A stretch of 7,508 bases of DNA from Candidatus Hydrogenedentota bacterium (GTDB taxonomy: Bacteria; Spirochaetota; Leptospiria; Turneriellales; J094), in NCBI GenBank assembly GCA_003695005.1, contig RFJE01000338.1, forward strand, positions 1 through 7,508. The letters run 5' to 3'. Positions 1 to 4,598 of this stretch are shown here, in pieces (position 1 is the first letter of the stretch; every line of letters begins with the position of its first letter). Made by a program: the position numbers and the translations under genes. The notes beneath the pieces were generated by a model. The model was not told where the DNA came from, ran no database searches, and worked only from the letters and a program-made list of their open reading frames with translations.

Positions 1-15
1 AGTTTCTTTGCTCAT
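1..15 (-). CDS. Possible start of a minus-strand gene leaving the window (partial)
   Basis: An ATG on the minus strand at 15-13 opens a frame reading M-S-K-E-T to the window edge. A promoter-like sequence lies just upstream, and no Shine-Dalgarno sequence is present. Only five codons are visible, so the product cannot be named and the frame could be chance. It is listed because the AT-rich 16-60 segment between it and the FliG gene looks like a promoter region and the other genes of this strand are co-oriented. Confidence 0.35.
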
Positions 16-20
16 AGTGT

Positions 21-48
21 AAAATATAATATAAAAACGAAAAAGCAA
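21..48 (-). promoter_or_regulatory. Putative sigma-70 promoter for the gene starting at 15
   Basis: On the minus strand TTGCTT (48-43) is followed after 16 bases by TATTTT (26-21); an overlapping TATATT lies at 28-23. Either -10 would place the transcription start within a few bases of the ATG at 15, implying a leaderless or nearly leaderless mRNA. The region is very AT-rich, so such matches arise easily by chance. Confidence 0.3.
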
Positions 49-81
49 CCACTTTTTTTCCCTGTTATCAATGTTAATTCA

Positions 82-105
82 GCGATACCTCGTTCGCCGT
101 ATCGC
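82..105 (-). repeat. Inverted repeat just downstream of the FliG-like gene
   Basis: GCGATAC (82-88) and GTATCGC (99-105) form a 7-bp stem with a 10-base loop, starting 6 bases after the FliG stop on the minus strand. The position suits a transcript end or 3' stabiliser. No U-run follows the stem, so it is not a typical intrinsic terminator. The rest of 16-111 shows only the promoter-like sequence near the left edge and a weak A/T-only stem around 41-57. Confidence 0.35.
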
Positions 106-111
106 CCTCGC

Positions 112-1119
112 CTATTCTACATATTCTTCTTTTTCTTTATGCAAAATGATTTCCCCTTTTTTATCGAGACGCTCAACGACTTTCATGATTTCTCTACGAG
201 CAGCTTCTATTTCATTTAAGGGCAAAGGCCCTAAAAACTCCATTTCTTCCATGATATCTGCAGAACGTCCCGCAGAAACGGCTCCTAAAATATGTCGCCT
301 CAAATCAATACCTGCTCCTTTTAAAGCTGTTGCCCATAGCTTATTATCCGGCAATGTTTCAAATAAAAGGCGAAGCTCCCGATTATTCAATCGAATTAAA
401 TCTTCAAATTGGTACAGCTTTTCTTTAATACGATCCACCATTTCAGGCTCTTCTTCTTTTAATGCCGATAAAATATTTTCTTCCGCAGTCGTATTCATGT
501 GTGCTAATATCTCTGCAAGTTTCTCTTCGCCGGCAATTTCCTCGGATGGCTCGTCGGATTCCAGTTTTTCGAGCTTCTCTTGCAAGGTATTTAAAAGAGC
601 TTTGAGAGCTTCCGGCGCAATTTTTCCTCCTCGACTAATTCTTTTTACAACTTCTACCCGAAATTCATCAGGAAGTTCTTTGAGTACTTTTGCAGCATAA
701 GCGGGTGGAAGTTTACTTAAAACAGCGGCAGCTGCTTGCGGCATGATGTCGGTTAGTAAAGAGGCAACTGTTTCTGGTTTATATTCTGTTAATTTCGTAA
801 ATTCTTTTTCCCATTCACTCGCTTCAATTTTTTCAATGAATGGCTTTGCCTTTTCCCCTAATGCTTTTTCTAAGAACTGTTTCGCAACTTCAGGGCCGGC
901 CTGGACAGTTTCTTTAATCTCACGGATTTTTTCATCAAACTCTTGTAAAATTTCTCGCTTTTCTTCTGGCGTAAGCGGTGGCATTTTAGCAAGAGCTTGC
1001 ATAATTTTTTCAGTTTCTTCGGGATTTAAATGCTTTAGAACCGCTGCGGCATAATCTATACCAAGTGCCGCTATCATTTTAGCGGCCTTTTCTATTTTAT
1101 TTTGATTTTGGTTTGTCAC
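112..1119 (-). CDS. FliG-like flagellar motor switch protein, divergent paralogue
   Basis: 335 residues, the usual FliG length (about 330-345), beginning at GTG with the N-terminal pattern IEKAAKMIAALG. Armadillo-like middle repeats are visible (VLSKLPPAYAAKVLKELPDEFRVEVVKRI, shown here only as a region near 133-161). The C-terminal domain follows, with FEDL at 238-241, ALKGAG at 265-270 and EFLGPLPL at 294-301. FliG normally sits on the cytoplasmic face of the MS ring, binds FliM and transmits torque from the stators. Several classical positions differ: EHPQ of the middle domain reads YKPE (113-116), the MFXF hinge reads LYQF (235-238), the Asp-Asp pair reads EE (291-292), and the Arg of GPVRL is Pro (300). 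The Lys of ALKGA (267) and an Arg near the charged helix (285) remain. It starts 3 bases after the STAS gene stop with no Shine-Dalgarno, suggesting translational coupling. It is probably a specialised FliG (compare spirochaetal FliG1) rather than the main motor FliG; the homology is sure, the role is not. Confidence 0.9.
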   Translation of the reverse strand: MTNQNQNKIEKAAKMIAALGIDYAAAVLKHLNPEETEKIMQALAKMPPLTPEEKREILQEFDEKIREIKETVQAGPEVAKQFLEKALGEKAKPFIEKIEASEWEKEFTKLTEYKPETVASLLTDIMPQAAAAVLSKLPPAYAAKVLKELPDEFRVEVVKRISRGGKIAPEALKALLNTLQEKLEKLESDEPSEEIAGEEKLAEILAHMNTTAEENILSALKEEEPEMVDRIKEKLYQFEDLIRLNNRELRLLFETLPDNKLWATALKGAGIDLRRHILGAVSAGRSADIMEEMEFLGPLPLNEIEAARREIMKVVERLDKKGEIILHKEKEEYVE

Positions 1120-1122
1120 ATT

Positions 1123-1461
1123 TTAAGATTTTAGTGAGTTTAATGCATCTGTTTCATTATCATATATATCAAACATATCCATGAGTTCCACCACTTCAAA
1201 AACCTTCATGACCGCTTGGTTTAACTGGCAAAGCTTTAATTCTTTTCCTCGCTCTTTTAATTTACGCATGGTAGCTACAAGTACCCGAAGCCCTGAAGAT
1301 GACATATACTCTACTTCTGCTAAATTTAAAATGAAGTTTGCATTAGGATATTTTTCCATCAGCCTCTCTAATTCCGATTCTACTTCTGCACTAAAATGCA
1401 CATCGAGTCTGCCACTAATGTTAATGACTAAATCATTGCCAACTTCTCGTACTTTAATCAT
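1123..1461 (-). CDS. STAS-domain anti-sigma-factor antagonist (SpoIIAA/RsbV type)
   Basis: 112 residues forming a single STAS domain. The opening VGNDLVINISGRLDV strand pair and the segment NLAEVEYMSSSGLRVLV (46-62) are typical. Ser55 aligns with the phosphorylated serine of SpoIIAA; the usual preceding Asp is Ser54 here. In partner switching the kinase phosphorylates this serine and the phosphatase removes the phosphate, so binding to the partner depends on phosphorylation. Both enzymes are encoded just upstream on the same strand. The ATG at 1461 is chosen because AAGGAG lies 6 bases upstream. The frame stays open to 1557, but that extension runs through strong hairpins, adds 32 non-STAS residues and would make the domain begin internally. 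A structured 5' region with CsrA-like motifs precedes the gene, so translational control is likely. The FliG gene follows almost without a gap. Confidence 0.9.
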   Translation of the reverse strand: MIKVREVGNDLVINISGRLDVHFSAEVESELERLMEKYPNANFILNLAEVEYMSSSGLRVLVATMRKLKERGKELKLCQLNQAVMKVFEVVELMDMFDIYDNETDALNSLKS

Positions 1462-1467
1462 CCGGTT

Positions 1468-1473
1468 CTCCTT
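1468..1473 (-). promoter_or_regulatory. Strong Shine-Dalgarno of the STAS gene, overlapping a GGA motif
   Basis: The minus strand reads AAGGAG 6 bases before the ATG at 1461. It is the clearest ribosome-binding site in the window and decides the start. A second GGA (AGGA, 1480-1477) lies just upstream. Both are outside the hairpins and would be accessible to ribosomes or to a GGA-binding protein such as CsrA. Confidence 0.8.
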
Positions 1474-1486
1474 TTTTCCTGCACTT

Positions 1487-1523
1487 GAGTCTTGGCGGGA
1501 ACATCCATGTCCCGCCAAGACTC
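1487..1523 (-). repeat. Hairpin 1: 14-bp perfect stem, loop with GGA
   Basis: Arms 1487-1500 and 1510-1523 are perfect complements (GAGTCTTGGCGGGA and its reverse complement) around a 9-base loop. On the minus strand the loop reads CATGGATGT, so ACATGGATGT is displayed at the tip, a near match to the CsrA consensus core. It ends 25 bases before the STAS start codon. Confidence 0.85.
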
Positions 1524-1551
1524 GCAAAAAGTCGGCAAAGCCGCTTTTTGC
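1524..1551 (-). repeat. Hairpin 2: A-rich/U-rich stem, terminator-like
   Basis: GCAAAAAG (1524-1531) pairs with CTTTTTGC (1544-1551), and CGGC (1533-1536) with GCCG (1540-1543), around a 3-base loop with one bulged base (1532). The minus-strand RNA shows a GC stem followed by A and UUUUU, so it could act as an attenuator. The U-run can also pair with the upstream A-run. No GGA is present. Confidence 0.75.
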
Positions 1552-1555
1552 TCTC

Positions 1556-1603
1556 ATTTTCCTTGAAAATTCCGAGCAAAGCCCGAAATTTTCTGCGGAA
1601 AAT
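1556..1603 (-). repeat. Hairpin 3: two-part stem with wobble pairs on the minus strand
   Basis: The outer arms ATTTTCC (1556-1562) and GGAAAAT (1597-1603) and the inner arms 1566-1577 and 1581-1592 enclose an AAA loop, with an internal loop between them (1563-1565 and 1593-1596). The inner stem has two DNA mismatches, C1572/A1586 and A1575/C1583. In minus-strand RNA both become G-U pairs. Confidence 0.75.
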
Positions 1604-1604
1604 G

Positions 1605-1624
1605 GCGGTACATCCTTGTACCGC
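1605..1624 (-). repeat. Hairpin 4: CsrA consensus displayed in loop
   Basis: GCGGTACA (1605-1612) pairs with TGTACCGC (1617-1624), leaving a 4-base loop. The minus strand reads GCGGTACAAGGATGTACCGC, so the loop is AGGA. GTACAAGGATGT matches all twelve positions of the CsrA consensus RUACARGGAUGU, in the same stem-loop presentation as known high-affinity sites. Confidence 0.85.
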
Positions 1625-1655
1625 GAGGGTTGGCAGGTTTCCTGCCAACCCTCGC
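1623..1655 (-). repeat. Hairpin 5: 15-bp perfect stem, AAA loop
   Basis: Arms 1623-1637 and 1641-1655 are perfect complements with a 3-base loop, the longest stem in the array. On the minus strand the tip reads CAGG-AAA-CCTG, so a GGA spans the closing pair and loop. It shares two bases with hairpin 4, so the two stems cannot both be fully paired at that edge. Confidence 0.85.
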
Positions 1656-1661
1656 TTGTGT

Positions 1662-1690
1662 CTTTTGTCTGATACGATTCATTTAGTCAA
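1662..1690 (-). promoter_or_regulatory. Weak promoter candidate for the hairpin RNA
   Basis: TTGACT (1690-1685, overlapping the end of the kinase gene) matches five of six -35 positions. The hexamer 17 bases further on is CAAAAG (1667-1662), a poor -10. If used, transcription would begin near 1655, which is exactly where the first hairpin starts. This coincidence is the only reason to list it. Confidence 0.2.
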
Positions 1691-2123
1691 CCCGTTTCAC
1701 TAAAATTGTATAGTTCATTCCTAAATGACATCGATAACGTACTTTATCCATTAATGTCTTCATTAAAAAGACACCAAATCCACCACGCCGTTTCCCTTTT
1801 AAATTTTGTTCAATATTAGGGGCAGGAACTCGGCTCATATTAAATGATTTCCCTTTGTCTTTTAAAATAAGCTCTAATAAATTTTCCTTATATAGCAGGA
1901 TGACCTCAACTTTTTTCTCTTGCTCCCTATCCGATACATTGGCATAAGCATGCATCACAATATTAGTAATGGCTTCGTCAGCTGCAAGGATTAAATCTTC
2001 GCGGGTAATTTCTGGAATTTGCCACTCTTTCATTTTGTTCTCTAAATCTTTCATAATCACCGGTACATTTTGGTGAGTAGCATCATAGATTTTTTCAAAA
2101 CTATGTAAGACTTTTTTTTTCAT
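1683..2123 (-). CDS. RsbW/SpoIIAB-like anti-sigma-factor serine kinase (HATPase_c_2)
   Basis: 146 residues, typical of this GHKL kinase family. The N box is LILAADEAITNIVMHAY (44-60) with Glu50, Asn54 and His58. The G1 box is LKDKGKSF (87-94) with Asp89 and Gly91. The ATP-lid/G2 region is RRGGFGVFLMK (112-122), and NYTILVKR closes the fold. Such kinases bind either a sigma factor or another target, and phosphorylate a STAS partner on serine with ATP. A cognate STAS gene follows after the hairpin array. Its ATG abuts the TAA of the phosphatase gene with zero spacing and no Shine-Dalgarno, so translation is probably coupled to it. No sigma factor gene lies in the window, so the protein sequestered by the kinase, if any, is unknown. 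Confidence 0.9.
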   Translation of the reverse strand: MKKKVLHSFEKIYDATHQNVPVIMKDLENKMKEWQIPEITREDLILAADEAITNIVMHAYANVSDREQEKKVEVILLYKENLLELILKDKGKSFNMSRVPAPNIEQNLKGKRRGGFGVFLMKTLMDKVRYRCHLGMNYTILVKRVD

Positions 2124-4493
2124 TTAAGGGGCTATTTTTAATATCATTAGAGTAAAATCATCAAACTGTGGCTCATTCCCTGCAAACTTACTTACATCCC
2201 TATAAACTCTTTTTACAATTTGATCTGCCTCTTCTAAACTCTGATCGGCAATTAAGTCTTTTAACCTTTGTAAACCATATTCTTCTTTCCGCTCATTAAT
2301 AGCTTCTACCACTCCATCTGTATAAAGGATGAGCATATCCCCCGGAGCTAAATAAGCTTTTCCTGTTCCAAACTCTCCATGGAGTTCCGATGGAATCACT
2401 CCAAGGGGGCTTCCTTTTGCATGCATCATTTCAAATTCATGAGTGTCACTTCGAAAAATTAGTTGCTCATTATGACCAGCTGAAGCATATTGCAAAAGCC
2501 GTGTACGAGCATTATACAAAGCATAAAATAAAGTAACAAACATCCCACTTTTTGAATTTTGGAACACTAAATCATTGGCTTCATAAAGAACTTGCTGCGG
2601 TGGAATTTCCACGCGGGCAATCGTTCGAATAATGGAATTTGTAACCGCCATAAATAGGGCTGCAGGCAAGGACTTGCCGGATACATCAGCAACTAAAAAA
2701 CTAAATTCTTCTTCGGAATATTGTTTGTAATCATAAAAATCTCCGCCCATCATTTTAGCAGGAACCGAAATAATACCCATGTCAAAGTAAGGGCTCTCTA
2801 ATTTTTTAGATGGCAAAATAGACTTTTGGATAGAAGAAGTAATTTCTAGCTCTTTTTCATAAGCTTTTTTTTGAATCATTTCGTCGAGTAAACGAAAGTT
2901 TTGAATTCCTTTTGCAATTTGGCCGGAAATCGTAGCAACCAGTCGATAGTCATCTTCGGTAAAGCCTGTCCCATCGGATCTCTCGGCAATGTTAATGACA
3001 CCATAAATATCATTACCAGCCATTAAAGGATGGATGATGCAAGCTCCGGTTAAGTATCTATCATAATCCCGAAAACCTGCATATGGACTTTCTTCTAAAT
3101 TATTAGTATGAATGACTTTTTGCTCCCGAAATGCAAGACCAGCTAATGAGCTATCTAAAGAGACATAGTAATCTTCTTCATTTTTTAAGTTCAAACCGGA
3201 ATAGGATACAATTTTTAATTTATCGCGGGATTCATCATACAACATAATAGAGACTCGCTCGGCTACGAGTTCGTCGGCCATAATCCGAACAACAGAGTCA
3301 TATAAATCATATTCATTTAAATTGGAAATAAGCGCTTTTGTAATTTCATGAATGCTCGAAAGCTCATGCACTTTTTTCTTAAGCTCTTGGTTAATATTGC
3401 GCAAGGAATCAATGAGCTCACGATTGTGAATGGCTAATGCCGATTGCTCTGCAAATGTGGTAAAGAGCTCTAAATCCGATTCGTTAAACTCTTCTCTACC
3501 AATCGAGTTAATCACTTCAATAACGCCTATAATACGATTGCGTACCATTAAAGGTGCTGCAATTAAGTTTCGAGTTACAAAGTTTGTTTTTGCATCCGCT
3601 TCTTTAAACACCCGAGGGTCTTCTTGTGCATTATTAACAATGAGAGGTTGCCTTGTTTGTGCTACGATACCCGCAATTCCTTTCCCCATCGGAATGCGAA
3701 TTTCTTTTAAGTCATTTTCTTTTTCTCCGGCAATGGTATTAAAGTATAACTCATTTGTTTTTTTATCAATCAGCATTAAGCTCGAAGATTCCGCTTTTAA
3801 TACAACTTTGGCCGATTCCATAATAGAGTCTAACAAGCTTTGCAAATCTAATGTAGAATTAATCATTTTAGAGACTTTAATCATCTCTGCTAAAAGAAAA
3901 TTATTCTCTAAATTATTTCGGTATAAATATAGGTTTTCTAGCAAGGTAACTAAATTCGAAGTAAAGCGAACCATCAAATGATTGTTCTCTGTATCTGCAA
4001 TGCTGGCATAAATGAGCCTAGCAAATGTCTTGCTAAAAGCATCGGCTAAAGCAACATCAGCATCGGTAAAATCTCCCCATGTTTGTTTGCCTTCAAAAAT
4101 AAGCATCCCTAAAAGTTTGTTATTCGGTGCTAAAAGAGGAGCATATAAAAAGGCTTCTGGCGCTTGCCCAATGAGTGTATTCTGTTCGTCATATACATTT
4201 TGACCACGCCGAATTAAGAAAGCTTGTTTTTCTTTAATGCAGCGGTCAAATAGCTTTTTTTGCAATTTTGTAAGCGGGCTTCCCCCGAGCCTTAATGTCT
4301 TTGGCTTTCTACCTTCTGTAATTAAAATTAATTTTGCAGTTTCGTTATTCAGCAAACTCCGAGCTGCTTTTAGTAAATACTGCGATGCTTTCATCAGCTC
4401 GGGATGTAGTTTTACAACATACCCGTTTTTTTCATACGCCACAAGAGAATTTGGCTCTAATTTTGCTTGTTCCTGCAGTATTAACTGACTCAC
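2124..4493 (-). CDS. Multi-GAF PP2C-type serine phosphatase (SpoIIE/RsbU family)
   Basis: 789 residues from a GTG at 4493, with no membrane segment. A weak GAF-like region lies at about 30-160 and two clear GAF domains at about 210-360 and 380-535. A short coiled link with the usual QKSILP motif (about 556-561) follows. The SpoIIE phosphatase domain occupies about 565-787. Metal-binding motifs are intact: GGDFYDY (583-589), ADVSGKS (602-608), GDMLILYTDG (718-727) and QFDDFTL (776-782). SAGHN (671-675) and SPLGV are also present. It should dephosphorylate the STAS protein encoded downstream when its GAF sensors bind an unknown ligand. The frame stays open to a GTG at 4598 (824 residues), but the extra 35 residues are rich in Cys, Phe and Tyr, lack family character and would abut the divergent gene. 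An extended -10 promoter at 4527-4518 lies inside that extension and supports the shorter form. The kinase gene follows directly. Confidence 0.88.
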   Translation of the reverse strand: MSQLILQEQAKLEPNSLVAYEKNGYVVKLHPELMKASQYLLKAARSLLNNETAKLILITEGRKPKTLRLGGSPLTKLQKKLFDRCIKEKQAFLIRRGQNVYDEQNTLIGQAPEAFLYAPLLAPNNKLLGMLIFEGKQTWGDFTDADVALADAFSKTFARLIYASIADTENNHLMVRFTSNLVTLLENLYLYRNNLENNFLLAEMIKVSKMINSTLDLQSLLDSIMESAKVVLKAESSSLMLIDKKTNELYFNTIAGEKENDLKEIRIPMGKGIAGIVAQTRQPLIVNNAQEDPRVFKEADAKTNFVTRNLIAAPLMVRNRIIGVIEVINSIGREEFNESDLELFTTFAEQSALAIHNRELIDSLRNINQELKKKVHELSSIHEITKALISNLNEYDLYDSVVRIMADELVAERVSIMLYDESRDKLKIVSYSGLNLKNEEDYYVSLDSSLAGLAFREQKVIHTNNLEESPYAGFRDYDRYLTGACIIHPLMAGNDIYGVINIAERSDGTGFTEDDYRLVATISGQIAKGIQNFRLLDEMIQKKAYEKELEITSSIQKSILPSKKLESPYFDMGIISVPAKMMGGDFYDYKQYSEEEFSFLVADVSGKSLPAALFMAVTNSIIRTIARVEIPPQQVLYEANDLVFQNSKSGMFVTLFYALYNARTRLLQYASAGHNEQLIFRSDTHEFEMMHAKGSPLGVIPSELHGEFGTGKAYLAPGDMLILYTDGVVEAINERKEEYGLQRLKDLIADQSLEEADQIVKRVYRDVSKFAGNEPQFDDFTLMILKIAP

Positions 4494-4517
4494 GATACTA
4501 TATTCCAAGATTGGCCT

Positions 4518-4527
4518 ATCATAGCAA
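4518..4527 (-). promoter_or_regulatory. Extended -10 promoter for the phosphatase-kinase operon
   Basis: The minus strand reads TTGCTATGAT: TATGAT (4523-4518) preceded by TGC, an extended -10 element. No good -35 is seen 17 bases upstream, as is common with extended -10 promoters. Transcription would start near 4511 and leave a leader of about 18 bases before the GTG at 4493. Confidence 0.45.
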
Positions 4528-4598
4528 TAAAAAAATAGATTGATTACTCCATTTTGTAATTTTGATTGATTGTGTAACTCAAAACAAAAACATAACAC

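Larger units (their letters stand above)
1462..1655 (-). promoter_or_regulatory. Structured leader or small RNA: five tandem hairpins with CsrA-like GGA sites
   Basis: Five inverted repeats follow each other with 0-4 bases between them (1655-1623, 1624-1605, 1603-1556, 1551-1524, 1523-1487), then a short unpaired stretch holding the Shine-Dalgarno of the STAS gene. Read as minus-strand RNA there are about eight GGA trinucleotides: two in apical loops, one at a loop boundary, several in stems, and two near the start codon. The loop context of the second hairpin matches the SELEX consensus RUACARGGAUGU of E. coli CsrA. This architecture resembles CsrA-controlled 5' leaders and CsrB/RsmZ sponge RNAs. 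Whether it is a cis leader, a separate RNA or both cannot be told from sequence. Alternatives are a cluster of dispersed palindromic repeats or tandem terminators/attenuators. Confidence 0.6.

Noticed and set aside
82..105. Intrinsic terminator after the FliG-like gene
   Set aside because: The stem is only 7 bp with a 10-base loop, and no U-run follows on the minus strand, so it is kept only as an inverted repeat.
71..700. Plus-strand open frame of 209 codons
   Set aside because: Opposite the FliG-like gene; Ser/Phe-rich composition typical of an antisense shadow, with no recognisable domain.
1462..1557. N-terminal extension of the STAS gene to an upstream ATG at 1557
   Set aside because: It runs through hairpins 1 and 2, adds 32 residues unlike any STAS N-terminus, and the ATG at 1461 has a strong AAGGAG at the right spacing.
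1487..1655. CRISPR array or transposon ends
   Set aside because: The five inverted repeats differ in sequence and have no spacers of constant length; no transposase or target duplication is seen.
1181..1672. Plus-strand open frame of 163 codons across the STAS gene and hairpin array
   Set aside because: Antisense to a clear STAS domain and to the palindromes; no domain and no ribosome-binding site.
3430..3981. Plus-strand open frame of 183 codons
   Set aside because: Lies opposite the second GAF domain of the phosphatase, which has clear family sequence.
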